Source: Mercurialis annua
Taxonomy: Eukaryota > Streptophyta > Magnoliopsida > Malpighiales > Euphorbiaceae
Length of the DNA stretch: 64,000 bases
Assembly: GCF_937616625.2 (NCBI RefSeq)
Contig: NC_065570.1
Span: 39,315,665-39,379,664, forward strand
Direction: 5' to 3'
This document shows positions 42,349 to 55,674 of the stretch, in pieces (position 1 is the first letter of the stretch; the number at the start of each line of letters is the position of its first letter). The position numbers were made by a program, and so were the translations under genes. The notes beneath the pieces were generated by a model. It worked only from the letters and a program-made list of their open reading frames with translations, did no database searches and was not told the DNA's origin.

Positions 42349-45300
42349 TGTCACGACCCGATTTTCCCCTCGAAACTCGAGCCGAGACCGGCGCTAGGGA
42401 ATGTGAATGGTTGTTCCGAAACCCGTAGCAAGCCTAAAACCTCTATAAATTTTTCGCCTCCTAAATATAAATATATATAAATCTAGATCGTACCTCGCGT
42501 ACGACCCGTTTTCAGAAAATACTGTTAAAACAGTTTTTCCGTTTAACGTGGAAAACACATTCTGAAAATATTCATAAAAGTGAAATCGTGTTTTCAGAAA
42601 TGCTGGTTGAATAACCCTAGTTATTCTGACCCACGCGCATTTCTGAAACCCGATGCAGTGGTACAGGGACTTGGCTCACGTGCCTTGCCTCGCAGGCAGC
42701 CCTGTCTCAAACCACGCATCCAAACAATATGTTTAATAAAATATATCGAACACTTTCCTTTTCAAAGCGTTATATCAAACATATTAAAAATATGCACAGC
42801 AGGCACACAAACGTAAGTCCAGCTAAAACTACACACAGTGTCTTTGCAGACCAAAGACACTAAGCTTGGCCCACCCGTAGGGGACACCATAAAAAACCAT
42901 ATGCCTATTAAGTAGCCACTTATTAGAGCTAGACAAAGTCAGGTTCCTATCAGAGTATATAGACAGAGGAACCATGACGTGGCCACAGGCATATCAAACC
43001 TATATACACTATTGCAGCATCTAAGAGTTTAAAGTGTTATTTACATAACAATAGAATAAGCTTCCCTGATGGAAGAAGGGTGGAAGCTCGACCAGACCCG
43101 GTAGCTAGGTACCTGAAAAATGATAAACAACAACAAAGTCAGAAATATAAATATTTCTGAGTGAGTAGATAAGTTTACAGTTAAATACCAAAATCGCGTA
43201 TAGACAAAATATCGGTATATAAAAATATTACTAGTCCTCGATCCAAATGAAACCCTAGTCCTGTTACGTTATAATGCTATCATATATAATGCATATGCAC
43301 AACTCTTGTTTAATGCAGGATGAGCTGTATACTTATGTATCACAGCCATCTTGACTCTGTATAGGGTTGCTGGGCCGGAACTTAAATCACTGCCACCTCA
43401 GGACTACCCATTAGGTTTAAGCCGCTTAGCAAGCATCTGGCTTAAAACCTAATCTCAGTATGTATGCTTATAATATTTACCTCTCATCTAGTTCATTAAC
43501 ACCGGTGATCACACAGTCCTATTGTTGCCCAATAGATAGCTCGTTTCAGTGGATCTTCCTTGGCTAAGTTTCATACTTAGTGCGATTTATGGATTTAAAA
43601 CAATTGAATACTAATATTCAAAAGTAAACAAATGAACTCACAAACACCGCTAGGTCTGGAACTTAATCCTGTGGTTGTGGTCAGACTACTCGCTAGCTGG
43701 TCGGACTAAACATACAAAGCAAACATGATAAAACACATCAATATATGTTTCCTATAAAATTTCTAGGTCCTTAAACCCAGATCTTGGTCAAACATTTAAT
43801 CATTTAAACATATAGCACTTATGGTCTCTTTTCCTTTAAAACCATATTAGAAATTCTCGTTTTGAGAAAACGTTCTAACTTCTCTCTAGAAGTTATTTTA
43901 GGTATCGCAATGCCTAAAGAAAACTATTTATAGTATAGACCTAATTGTCAAAACAATTCTCTGTCATATACTAAGTATTTAGCAAAACCGATTGCTAAAT
44001 CTTTAAAATCGTTTAAACGTTGACTTTAACTCTTTTAAAGTCCATTATAAACGTTTAACCTTACATTTAAAATCTCGTATTAAAAGTCTTTAGATTTAGG
44101 TTATAAAACCTTTTCACTTTCTTCTAACTCAAGTTATCGTTTAAAAATTTAACTTTGGTTTAAAAACATTTATTAAAAATGTTTTAGGTTCGGTCAGAAA
44201 ACACCTCGGGTTATTAGGCGAAAGCACGTCGGAATCGCCCCCGGAAAGTCCCCGAAAACCGAAGAAAACAAACCCCGACATCCCGTCGGGGTTGTTGTGC
44301 GCCCGCACAGCAATACTGTGCGGTCGCATAGCAATGCTATGCGGTCGCACAGTACAAGCTGTGCGGCCGCACAACATTTTATTGCTGTGCGCCCGCACAG
44401 CATGGTGTGCGCCCGCACGCCGTGCTGTGCTCGCGCACAGCGGGCTGCGCACCCGCACAGCCCCGAAAATTCATTTCTGGGACCTCCCGTCCTACTTAAA
44501 ACATCCAAAAACACTATTCTAACGTCCACAATCACGTATACACAATTAAAAATCAATACGGACGTTTAAAACGATAATTCGATACGGTAACCGTTTATAA
44601 ACGAGTTTATATTCGAAATAAATCGAAATAAACGTTTAATACGGATATAATACCTCGATTACGTGAGTAATCGTTGAAGAAATGGAGTTAGAATCGAGAA
44701 ACGGACGAAATGGTTCGAGACCTAATCGCCGCCGCCAACAGTTGAGAGCTTCTGCTCTTATTCCTTTTAAAAGGAATGAAGAATGGCCACTGAGCCTTAA
44801 ATTTGATAACCTAATGTTTATATATATAGTAATAGCTAAAGTGCAGTTTAGTACTAGATCAATCATGCACTTTAAACCAACTTCTAAACTAGTCGTTCGT
44901 AGCCTAAACGGAAACGACTTCCAAATTTCGTGAAAATTTTACCAAAAATCTAATAAAATATAGAAAGAATTATTTTTATTCCCATCCGACTTATATTTTA
45001 TTCTTAATAAATCATTTTTGATTTATTAAGCCCGCATTGACTGCGCTTGATAAAATTTCTGCTTCCAAATTTTATCAAATTTTCACGATAACCTTTTTAA
45101 ATTATTTTGCGAATATTGGCACTAAAAATATTCGCTACGGACTTATGAATTATTCTGCACCCAATTCATAAATTCATATTCTCTCCGTTAACTATATAAC
45201 TATTCAAATTTAAATTCTAAAAATTTAAATTTGCAATCCTATAGCCATATTAAAAATTTAGGGACACTTGTAAATTAAATTTATCTTTAAATTTAATTTA

Positions 45301-45369
45301 CCTACTCCCGTCTAAAAAAATATTAGACACGTGGCTATATTTTAACTCTTAAATTTTCGGGTTATTACA
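42349..45369 (-). repeat. 3' LTR of the gag-only element
   Basis: 3021 bp. In transcription order: start TGTAATAACCC, CACGTG box near the start, TATA (44817-44826), palindrome ATTCCTTTTAAAAGGAAT (44760-44777), donor-like CGAG|GTATTA (GT 44653-44652), palindrome array, hairpin CAGAAATA-TTTA-TATTTCTG (43159-43140), acceptor-like TTTTTCAG|GTACC (AG 43114-43113), hairpin AGCTTCC/GGAAGCT (43065-43087), and end GTCGTGACA. Confidence 0.92.
44294..44461 (-). repeat. Palindrome array in the 3' LTR of the gag-only element
   Basis: About eight units of CTGTGCG-NN-CGCACAG type, e.g. TGTGCGCCCGCACA, CTGTGCGGTCGCATAG, CTATGCGGTCGCACAG and GTGCTCGCGCAC. The right side adjoins a weaker GC hairpin (CCCGAAAATTCATTTCTGGG). 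Confidence 0.9.
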
Positions 45370-45384
45370 TTCTCTCCCCCTTAT
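45370..45384 (-). other. Polypurine tract of the gag-only element
   Basis: The minus strand reads ATAAGGGGGAGAGAA directly before the 3' LTR start. Confidence 0.87.
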
Positions 45385-48256
45385 ATAAATTCGTTCTCGA
45401 ATTTACATATACTTACTTTTTACTTATAATCCAAATTTTACTCATACTTAATCTCACTTCATGTTTCGAAAAGCATAGCACCATTTTGACTGGCATTCTT
45501 AATCATATCCCTCTTCCTCGCTGTTGTTCTTATCATCTGTTTGAACTTCCGTTCTACAAACAGATTATCCACTTTGTATACTCCTCTTGATCCTATAACT
45601 TGTATAGAATACTTTTATTCCTTAGTTTAGCATCCTGCAATGCATTTCAAGGACTAGTCTCTAGTCTTTCTTGCTAAGCGATCCAAGTGTGTAAGTTAGC
45701 ATCATTTAACTTACTCCAGGGTTATCATAAAACTAGGTTATCATTGCTAGCTTCCGATAACTCCTCTTTTGGTATAACACCTTAGTCGCACATCTTTATT
45801 TATTTTATTTTTATTTCTTTTGTTTTCTTTTCAACCTTAGTTGTTTGTTTATGGCTCATCTTATTATTGAGATGACTTTTAGTATGTTTTATAATTACTA
45901 TTTCATAAACTAACTACTCATCTTTTAGTTTCCTTACATTTCTATATCTTATATAGAATGTCCTTTACTTACTCCTCAATCTATAGTAACTTCCTGTTAC
46001 AGATTGGGTAACTGATCTTCTCTCTTTCCGGAATGTGTTTGTATAGGTGTGGGTATGGTTATAATCTAACTATCTCACTATGAAACACCTTCTAACTTAC
46101 TCCACACACATAACATCCTTGTTCACAGCTAACAGTTTTCATAACTGTACTATAGCTGTTACTATCGCGTTTAATTAACTGACTATCAACTTTAGCTCCA
46201 TTTTTCAAAACATTTTCACATTTAAACAAAATGTTTATTAAATATTTTCCACTTTTAGTCGGCCATGCATTATGCATTTCTGGTCCGACACTTAAAATAC
46301 GTGTACACTACATGTATATTTCCGTTACCAGTCAGCTTAGACTTCACAGTCATAAGGCTCGGTTCTCGGAATTTATCTTTTGAAATTACTGTCTCAATAC
46401 AGTTTTCAAATTCTTTTTATACATATATGGAGCTTATGTTGATAATTCCAAGCTAACTAAAGTTTACACTTATTATCGTGATCACTTTCACTTTTGGCTC
46501 ACTGCCAAAATTCACGCAAGTTTCACAACATCACCTCCATCATCGAGCACCTTGTAACGCTCCGTTCAACGATCGCAACAGTTAAAACTTAGATAACCGT
46601 CCTGGGAATATCCTATCCCAATATCAAACCGATCTAACGGTTCGATCACTAGTTAATGGGGTTTTACTATACTTAATTAGTTTTCTGATAACATCTGAAA
46701 TTTACTCCTTCAGTTCTTTATTCTCATCTCTTTCTTACCTTGATAACATTTCCATCTTATGTTAATCCAAGGTTTATTATACTGTTTAAGTATATTATTT
46801 ATTCATTAAATAATTAATAATTATTTATTAATGAATACCTTGTTTGACACGACTTCACAAAGTCTGTCAGTCGTCAACATAATCCGCGATCCTCTTCATT
46901 CAAATCAGAACTAGTAGTATAACTACTTAGTTCAGAAAATTATTCTCCTTTTCATAACCTTTCTTTTAGTTGTTTCGTTGTTGTTTATTGGTTAAGTGCT
47001 GAGGTTTACTCCTCTCATACTTATGAGTTTTTGATTCATCTAATCACTCGTTTGGATTCAAGAGATATGTCTATTACTGACATCTGCTCTGTCTGTAAGA
47101 CCAATCTCAGATCCATTTTAATTAAACACACACGTATGACTTTGTTCACCGACAGTTACTTGAAGTCAATCTAACCGAGTTGTGTTTAATTAGATCCTAC
47201 TCTCTCTTATCTTAATCACAATTACCTTCTATTATCTATTCTCGAACTTCTATTTATCATAAAAGTCCATCACTAGACTTACCTCTTAGTCTATCTCAGA
47301 GCAAGAATGTAAATTCTCACTTTCTACTCTTCTCAATCCTTATTAATTCCTGATGTTTCAGAATGAAACATTAGAACCTAGATCTTTATTGTTTATTATG
47401 AACAATAAAATCACAACATCTTATTTTCGCTATCTTGTATCCTACCTTGACTTTATTACCGAGTTTTCATTCAAATACGCTTACCTTTTAAAACAAATAC
47501 AGTTTGTTTTGTAAACAAATTGTTTCTCAACAATTTATTTCACAAAATTTTGTTTTATAAACAAATGGTTTCTCAAACCAATCATTTCAAACATATGTGC
47601 ATATACACATATTCACCCACATACACAAATATATATGTGTACCAGCTGGATTTTCTTTAAAATTCATCTCTTCAAAATTGTGAATCTAACAATTCACATT
47701 TCAAATTTTTTGTACAATTGTGGCTCAGGGTGATGACATCTCTCATCCACAAAGAGTTGCTATACAATCCTCTTTCTCTTTGATATACTAATATACATGA
47801 TGCATGTCCTAACAAAATCATTTTGTATAGGTATATGGAATTCAAGTATTCCTTTTTCTATAGTGATTGTTGCAATATGCATTCATGATGCATCTGAGCA
47901 CAATAATACATTTTTTTAAAATAAAACTGCAGTACTCATTCTGTAAGCTTCTTTCAAACTACTTCTCCGTAATATTTCAAGTTTCTTAATCCTAATAATT
48001 TATCCTCACATTAGGCTTATTATTGCTTCACATTATTTGGTTAATTATCAATAGTTATTGATTTCTATTTTAAGGATGCACGTTTCTATCATCCCTAACT
48101 TATCAATTCTCATTTCTCATTCATCTTTTAATGTTTATTTGTATGTGTATTTCTTTTTGTTTAAGAATATAATTTATATCTGTAGTTTATGTTTTCCAAT
48201 TCTAACGTGAATATTGAAAACATATAAACAGACTAACTTAAACATTAAACACATAA
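45385..48256 (-). other. Non-coding internal domain of the gag-only element
   Basis: About 2.9 kb downstream of gag with no pol motif in any frame. Includes the conserved block at 47715-47760, also present at 33559-33603 and 63724-63768. Otherwise AT-rich and unassigned. Confidence 0.6.
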
Positions 48257-49090
48257 CTAAACATTACCTGATGATGATCGCGAAGACGGAAACGCCTCAC
48301 GAACCATCGGGCCTTTACCTCGCCCTCCGTGAAATTTCAGTTTTCCCTTATCCTTTCCCCCTCGCGAAACAAAATAGGGGTTATAGTGCCTCGCGGGTCC
48401 AGAATTTCCTACCCTAGGAAATGTTGCAGTAGGTTCTTCAGGTTTGGTGTAATAGTACGGCTGGAGGGGTATATCGTTCCTCCTCAACTTACTCTATATC
48501 TGCTTCGCACGTCCAGCCAGATATGCTACAGAATCAGACTTTACCTCCATGAGTTCGAAACCTTTGACGTACCTACTTGCAACTTCCTCACCATCACGAA
48601 CTAACTCAGGTACTTCTTCGCATAAACGCATAAACTCAACAGTGTATGCCTCCACATTCAAATCTTCCCTAGTATACTTATCCATATAATCCCTCAGCCT
48701 ATCCAAACTTTGGTTCTCTTGCACCTCCCACTCGCTCACGTATTCCCACGACTGATTTGGCGAGTGTCTTATTTGATGTTGAACCCTCCTTAGATGGTCC
48801 ACCTCAGCTAAGAACTCTTTTACCTTAAATCCCAGATAAGCTGATGTAGCAGTCGATTCAGACACAGAGCTATGGCTATTTCCAGTACTGTTTATGTCTT
48901 CATTCAACATTCTCTCTAATTCCTCTACTCCAATAGCATCCTCCCATATATCCATGTCGCATGCTGATGTTGAGTCAACAGCCTCTATGGGAACAGATGT
49001 ATCAGGTATAACAGGCAAACCTGGTACATTATGTGGTTCAGACCCCACATGCGTATGAGCTCTACTAGGCCCAAACATACTGAAACACAT
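48257..49090 (-). pseudogene. gag: gag-like gene of the non-autonomous element, one in-frame TAG
   Basis: Frame from 49090 (or ATG 49078, MFGPSRAHTH) to 48257, interrupted by a single TAG at 48496-48494. The first part is acidic (DMDIWEDAIGVEELERMLNE); then comes a helical segment resembling the plant Retrotrans_gag core (REDLNVEAYTVEFMRLCEEV, then ELVRDGEEVASRYVKGFE). After the stop the same frame gives a Pro/Gly/Lys/Arg-rich tail (GGKDKGKLKFHGGRGKG), suited to nucleic-acid binding, with no zinc knuckle. A TTTCAG lies immediately before the second ATG. The gag assignment rests on pattern and position; I could not run a profile search. Confidence 0.65.
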
Positions 49091-49610
49091 AAAATTTTCA
49101 GCGTAAGTACCGTATGTAATAATTATAGAAAAATCACATTTTCATGTAACAAGTATCAACTACTAAACCTATATAAGCATAACACATAACAATCAAACAC
49201 AATTCAGAGAAAATCTAACTATTTTCTCAAACAAAAATTCAGAGGAAATCTTCGCTTTGTCCTGTGTTCAAATAGAACCATTCTCCTCGAATACGGGTCA
49301 TCTGTTCTGACCATTTCGCTCCATGATTGTAACGTGTTTCCAACTTAGGAACATCTCACAGGTTCCATCAGTTGTAACGTGTCTCGAACACAAGAACAAC
49401 TCATGTGTTCCTGATCAAAACATCAATACATACTACACACATGATTAGCTGCTATCTATAGCTGAATGTATTCAATAACTGACAACTGATCAAGACATGA
49501 CTCGAATCCTATGTTGCTGCAATAGTTCACTAGGAATTCTTGTGACTTCTAGTACTTCTACTTAACATATATCAGCAACAATACTTCAGACATTTAAGTC
49601 TTAAAACATT

Positions 49611-49622
49611 GCTCTGATACCG
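49611..49622 (-). other. Primer binding site (tRNA-iMet)
   Basis: The minus strand reads CGGTATCAGAGC, one base different from the other gypsy primer sites. The shared leader block follows at about 49487-49538. Confidence 0.85.
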
Positions 49623-50024
49623 CAATTGTCACGACCGATTTTTCCCTCGAAACTCGAGCCGAGACCGGCGCTAGGGAATGGGAATGGTTGTTCCGAAACC
49701 CGTAGCAAGCCTAAAACCTCTATAAATTTTTCACCTCCTAAATATAAATATATATAAATCTAGATCGTACCTCGCGTACGACCCGTTTTCAGAAAATACT
49801 GTTAAAATAGTTTTTCCGTTTAACGTGGAAAACACATTTTGAAAATATTCATATAAGCAAAATCGTGTTTTCAGAAATGCTGGTTGAATAATCCTAGTTA
49901 TTCTGACCCACGCTCATTTCTAAAACCCGGTGCAGTGGTACAGGGACTTGGCTCACGTGCCTTGCCCCGCAGGCAGCCCTGTCTCAAACCACGCATCCAA
50001 ACAATATGTTTAATAAAATATATC

Positions 50025-51051
50025 GAACAAAGGATCACTTTACCCCCTCAACTTGGCACAAAGTATCAAAAATGTCCAAATTGAGAAAAAAGGATCACTT
50101 TTACCCTGAACTTGACAAAATCGTATCAAAAACACCCCTCCCCACTCTCACCCCGGAGAGTGAGACACACTCTCCGGTTTTTGTGATGGTTTTCTTTAAC
50201 CTAAGTGGTTTTTAATGACAAAAAGTTTAAAATGATCCTAATTCTTTTTTAAAAATTTAAATTAATATCTAATAATTAAAAAAAAACAATCTAACCCTTT
50301 TATTTAATATTTGATATAACAAATTAACCCCTAAATTTTATATATATAACAAATTAACTCCCAAATTAAATTTTTAACAAACAAAAATAACCCCCTATAA
50401 TTTATATGTTTTGCCAAAAAATTATTTTTTTTTTCAAAAAAATTCGATCTCAGGCGAGGCTCCTCCTCGCCTGAGAAGAGGGAGTCGCTGCTCCGGTTAG
50501 GAGCAGCAGCTCCCCGGCGAGGAGCATCTGCTCCTCACTCTCAAGAACAGCAGATCTGTTCTTGAACTCAAGAACGATCTGTTCTTGAGTTCAAGAACAG
50601 ATCGTATTTGTTATTGAGTTCAAGAACAGATGGTCTGTTCTTGAACTCAAGAACAGACATAATCTGGGTTTGTTCTTGAGTTCAAGAACAGACCCATCTG
50701 TTCTTGAAGAAGAACAGACCGGTGGGTCTGTTCTTCTTCAAGAACAGACGTTTTTCCGGCGAGGAACTCCTCGCCGGAAATCAAAAAAAAAAATTGAATG
50801 GTTTTGAAAAAAGGTCCAAAACGACCCCTAGTTTAATTAGTGTTTAATTGTGATTAATTAGTATTTGAATATAATTAATTAGAGTAAATTAAGATAATTA
50901 GAAACCCACTCTCCAATTAAGATGCCACGTCAGCATAGGGGTGTTTTTGAGCCGGTTTTGTCAAGTTCAGGGTAAAAGTGATCCGGTTTTGCTAATTTGG
51001 ACGTTTTTGATACTTTGCGCCAAGTTCGGGGGGTAAAGTGATCCTTTGTTC
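50025..51051. mobile_element. MULE-like MITE inside the 5' LTR, 1027 bp
   Basis: Terminal inverted repeats start GAACAAAGGATCACTTTACC at both ends and run for about 100 bp. Flanked by a perfect 10-bp duplication AAAATATATC (50015-50024 and 51052-51061). The undisturbed site is at 42735-42750 in the other LTR. The interior (50540-50760) is a dense set of inverted repeats built on TCTGTTCTTGAACTCAAGAA. No transposase. The target size suggests Mutator-like mobilisation. Confidence 0.88.
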
Positions 51052-52610
51052 AAAATATATCGAACACTTTCCTTTTCAAGGCGTTATATCAAACATATTA
51101 AAAATATGCACAGCAGGCGCACAAACGTAAGGCCAGCTAAAACTACACACAGTGTCTTTGCAGACCAAAGACACTAAGCTTGGCCCACCCGTAGGGGACA
51201 CCATAAAACACCATATGCCTATTAAGTAGCCACTTATTAGAGCTAGACAAAGTTAGGTTCCTATCAGAGTATATAGACAGAGGAACCATGACGTAACCAT
51301 AGGCATATCAAACCTATATACACTATTGCAGCATCTAAGAGTTTAAAGTGTTATTTACATAACAACAGAATAAGCTTCCCTGATGGAAGAAGGGTGGAAG
51401 CTCGACCAGACCCGGTAGCTAGGTACCTGAAAAATGATAAACAACAACGGAGTTAGAAATATAAATATTTCTGAGTGAGTAGATAGGTTTACAGTTAAAT
51501 ACCAAAATCGCGTATAGACAAAATATCGGTATATAAAAATAATACCAGTCCTCGATCCAAATGAAACCCTAGTCCTATTATGTTATAATGCTATCATATA
51601 TAATGCATATGCACAACTCTTGTTTAAAACAGGATGAACTGTATACTTATGTATCACAACCATCTTGACTCTGTATAGGGTTGCTGGGCCGGAACTTAAA
51701 TCACTGCCACCTCAGGACTACCCATTAGGTTTAAGCCGCTTAGCAAGCACCTGGCTTAAAACCTAATCTCAGTATGTATGCTTATAATATTTACCTCTCA
51801 TCTAGTTCATTAACACCGGTGATCACACAGTCCTATTGTTGCCCAATAGATAGCTCGTTTTAGTGGATCTTCCTTGGCTATGTTTCATACTTAGTGCGAT
51901 TTATGGATTTAAAACAATTGAATACTAATATTCAAAAGTAAACAAATGAACTCACAAACACCGCTAGGTCTGGAACTTAATCATGTGGTTGTGGTCAGAC
52001 TGCTCGCTAGCTGGTCGGACTAAACACACACAGCAAACATGATAAAACACATCAATATATGTTTCCTATAAAATTTCTAGGTCCTTAAACCCAGATCTAG
52101 GTCAAACATTTAATCATTTAAACATATAGCACTTATGGTCTCTTTTCCTTTAAAACCATATTATAAATTCTCGTTTTGAGAAAACGTTCTAACTTCTCTC
52201 TAGAAGTTATTTTAGGTATCGCAATACTTAAAGAAAACTATTTATAGTATAGACCTAATTGTCAAAACAATTCTCGGTGATATACTAAGTATTTAGCAAA
52301 AACGATTGCTAAATCTTTAAAATCGTTTAAATGTTGACTTTAACTCTTTTAAAGTCCATTATAAACGTTTAACCTTACTTTTAAAATCTCCTATTAAAAG
52401 TCTTTAGGTTTAGGTTATAATACCTTTTCACTTTCTTCTAACACAAGTTATCGTTTAAAATATTTAACTTTGGTTTAAAAACATTTATTAAAAATGTTTT
52501 AGGTTCGGCCGGAAAACACCTCGGGTTATTAGGCGAAAGTACGTCAGAATCGCCCCCGGAAAGTCCCCCGAAAAACGAAGAAAACAAACCCCGACATCCC
52601 GTCGGGGTTG

Positions 52611-52776
52611 CTGTGCGCCCGCACAGCAGTACTGTGCGGTCGCACAGCTTAACTGTGCGGCCGCACAACATTTTATTACTGTGCGCCAGCACAGCACATG
52701 CTGTGCATCTGCACAGCATGGTGTGCGCCCGCACACCGTGTTGTGCTCGCGCACAGCGGGCTGCGCACCCGCACAG
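52611..52776 (-). repeat. Palindrome array in the 5' LTR of the gag-only element
   Basis: About seven units: CTGTGCGCCCGCACAG, CTGTGCGGTCGCACAG, CTGTGCGGCCGCACAA, CTGTGCGCCAGCACAG, CTGTGCATCTGCACAG and others. Bounded on both sides by perfect GC hairpins (52587-52609 and 52778-52797). Unit number and centres differ slightly from the partner array at 44294-44461. Confidence 0.9.
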
Positions 52777-53693
52777 CCCCGGAAATTCATTTCCGGGACT
52801 TCCCGTTCTACTTAAAACATCCAAAAACACTATTCTAACGTCCACAATCACGTATACACAATTAAAAATCAATACGGACGTTTAAAATGATAATTCAATA
52901 CGGTAACTGTTTATAAACGAGTTTATATTCGAAATAAATCGAAATAAACGTTTAATACGGATATAATACCTCGATTACGTGAGTAATCGTTGAAGAAATG
53001 GAGTTAGAATCGAGAAACGGACGAAATGGTTCGAGACCTAATCGCCGCCGCCAACAGTTGAGAGCTTCTGCTCTTATTCCTTTTAAAATGAATGAAGAAT
53101 GGCCACTGAGCCTTAAATTTGATAACCTAATGTTTATATATATAGTAATGGCTAAAGTTCAGTTTAGTACTAGCTCAATCATGCACTTTAAACCAACTTC
53201 TAAACTAGTCGTTCGTAGCCTAAACAGAAACGACTTCCACATTTCGTGAAAATTTTACCAAAAATCTAATAAAATATAGAAAGAATAAAAATATTATTTT
53301 TATTCCCATCCGACTTACATTTTATTCTTAATAAATCATTTTTGATTTATTAAGCCCGCATTGACTGCGCTTGATAAAAATTCTGCTTCCAAATTTTATC
53401 AAATTTTCACGATAACCTTTTTAAATTATTTCGCGAATATTGGCACTAAAAATATTCGCTAGGGACTTATGAATTATTTTGCACCCAATTCATAAATCCA
53501 TATTCTCTCCGTTAACTATATAACTATTCAAATTTAAATTCTAAAAATTTAAATTTGCAATCCTATAGCCATATTAAAAATTTAGGGACATTTGTAAATT
53601 AAATTTATCTTTAAATTTACCTACTCCCGTCTAATAAAATATTAGACACGTGGCTATATTTTAACTCTTAAATTTTTGGATTATTACATAGCC

Positions 53694-54628
53694 GCAATGT
53701 ATTCAACTTTAACCGTTGATAGAGCTACTGAATTTGGCTTTTTGCTGAACTAAGAGTTCATGAATGTCCAAGCAATTGGCATATGCTCCTGAGGTACTTT
53801 TGCTATTAGTTTAACTTCTTTGATTTACTTATGAAGATCCCATCTTGGCATTGCTTAATTTAGAGCCCCATGAAGAAATTTAGATCACGCATTATGCTCA
53901 TCTCAAACTCATTTTTTGTCATATCAGAAAACTCTTTGCAGAGGCTAATTTTGTTTGAACCAAAAATAATGTCATCAACATGGATCTGCACAAAGAGTAT
54001 GTCTATGAGTTTCTTCTTGATAAAAAGAGTTTTGTTCACTCTACCCCTGGCCATTCCTGAGCATGAAGTTGCTCAATCTTTCACACAAAGCTCTTGGTGC
54101 CTGTTTTAGCCTATAAAGAGCCTGTTTTAGCTTGAAGACATGATCAAAGTGTTCATAGTCTTCAAGGCCGGCGGCTATTCCACATAGACTTCCTCATTCA
54201 GATGCTCATTCAGAAAGAAACTTTTGACATCCATTTGCTGCAGCTTGAAGTTCATATAACTTGCATAGGCAAAAAGAATTCTAATTGATTCAAGCCTGTT
54301 ATGGGAGCAAAAGTTTCATCAAAATCAATTCCTTCAGCTTGATTGTAACCTTTAGCCACAAGCCTTGCTTTTGTTCCTCACAACATTGCCTTGATCATCA
54401 AGTTTGTTTCTAAAACACCAATTTAGTTCCAATAATAGTCTTGTTTCGGGGTTGTGGAATCAAATGCCAAACTTCATTCTTCTCAAACTGATTGAGTTCC
54501 TTTTGCATTTCCAGAAGCCAATTTTTATCTTTCAGTGCATCCTCATAGTCCTTGGGTTCAATCTTTGAATCATAGGCCATATGAGCTACATTTTCAACCA
54601 TTTTCTTCAGCACACTTCTAGTCATCAT
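53694..54628 (-). pseudogene. Copia reverse transcriptase, fragments
   Basis: 54628-54410 encodes the RT entry region (MQKELNQFEKNEVWHLIPQP, then IIGTKLVF). 54054-53860, in another frame, holds the catalytic HVDDIIFGSN and CKEFSDMTKNEFEMS. The stretch ends with STVKVEYIAA of RNase H at 53694, where the gypsy-LTR element is inserted. Stops and frameshifts throughout. Confidence 0.9.
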
Positions 54629-54943
54629 CTTCTTAGAAGGACTAGTGAGAAGATTCTCCCGAGAGTGGTGCTTGTGGAATCTCCATTCTCTTGGTAGATT
54701 ATCATCATTCCCTTGAATTTCTTCTATTGACTGATCAGCTTGATCTGCAGTACCTTGAGGCTAATTTTCTAGCTTGTCAGTCTAATATTCTTTAGCTTCC
54801 AGATCTCCCGTTTGTTCATTTGCTCCTTGTTGTTGATCATTCTGTTGGTGGTTTTTCATTACCTGCAAGAAGGTCATCTCCAGCAATATCTCTACTCAAC
54901 AAGTTTAGGTTAGTCTACATGAAAGCAACGAGCATAGGTTATT

Positions 54944-55657
54944 CTACAAGAAGGGATCTTTTATTGAAAACTCTATATGCCTTACTATGTTCAAATTAGC
55001 CCATGAAAATAGCTTCACCAGATTTTGCATCAATTTAGCCAATAGAATTTTGTTATTGTTATGCACAAAACATTTATATTCAAAGATTCTGAAATAGCTT
55101 ACATTGGGTTTTCTGTTTCTCCAAAGTTCATAAGGAGTTTTCTTCAAGGTAGACCTTACCAACGCCCTGTTCTGAATATAGCTTGAGGAGGTAATAGCTT
55201 CTGCCCAAAAGTATTTTGGAAAATTAGCTTCACTAGAATTGTTCTTGCCACTTCTTGCAAGGTTATGTTACTCCTTTCTACCTCACCATTTTGTTGAGGA
55301 ATCCTTGGAGCTGAGAAGTTATGAGAGATTTCATATTCATTGCAAAATTCTCCAAAAACACTTATTCTCAAACTCCTTCCCATGATCACTCCGGATTGAG
55401 ACCATATTGTATCCTTTTTTATTATAAAGCTTTTTGCACAAGGTCTCAAACTTCTCAAATGATTCATCATTATGTGCAAGGAATAGAATCCAAGTGTACC
55501 TAGAGTAGTCATTCACAACAACAAGAACATGGAACTTCCCTCTTAAGCTAGAGGGGATTATTGGTCCAAACAGATCAAGATGCAACAATTTTAAAGGCTT
55601 AAAAGTAAAGATTAGACCAGTAGACTTAAAAGAAAATCTAGCATGCTTACCTTTCAA
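54944..55657 (-). pseudogene. Copia integrase, fragments
   Basis: 55657-55337 has the first catalytic Asp (HLDLFGPIIP), DYSRYTW and the second Asp (RSDHGKEFEN). Then a frameshift, and 55512-55156 carries APRIPQQNGEVERSN with the catalytic Glu. 55162-54944 gives TPYELWRNRKPNVSYF, the usual C-terminal segment. Two frame changes and stops make it non-functional. Confidence 0.9.
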
Positions 55658-55674
55658 ACAAGCATCACATACCT

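Larger units (their letters stand above)
42349..53688 (-). mobile_element. Gypsy-LTR element with gag only (TR-GAG-like), nested in copia
   Basis: Bounded by TGTCACGACC...TTATTACA (plus strand) and flanked by target duplication TAGCC (42344-42348 and 53689-53693). LTRs 42349-45369 and 49627-53688 (the latter enlarged by a MITE), primer site at 49611-49622, polypurine tract at 45370-45384. The internal domain has one gag-like gene near its 5' end and no protease, RT or integrase. Plant TR-GAG elements have this organisation and must use enzymes from other elements. Confidence 0.87.
49627..53688 (-). repeat. 5' LTR of the gag-only element, enlarged by a MITE
   Basis: Aligns with 42349-45369 along its length except for a MITE and its duplication at 50025-51061. 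Donor-like GT at 52979-52978, acceptor-like AG at 51428-51427. The hairpin GGAAATTC-type GC element (52778-52797) is a perfect 8-bp stem here, while the other LTR has two changes. AACCCCGAC-ATCCC-GTCGGGGTT (52587-52609) is a perfect 9-bp stem on the other side of the array. Confidence 0.92.

Noticed and set aside
44711..44722. tRNA B-box-like GGTTCGAGACC, and ATTCGAGTC in the shared leader
   Set aside because: No A box at the right distance and no cloverleaf arms could be made. The first is also antisense to the LTR transcript.
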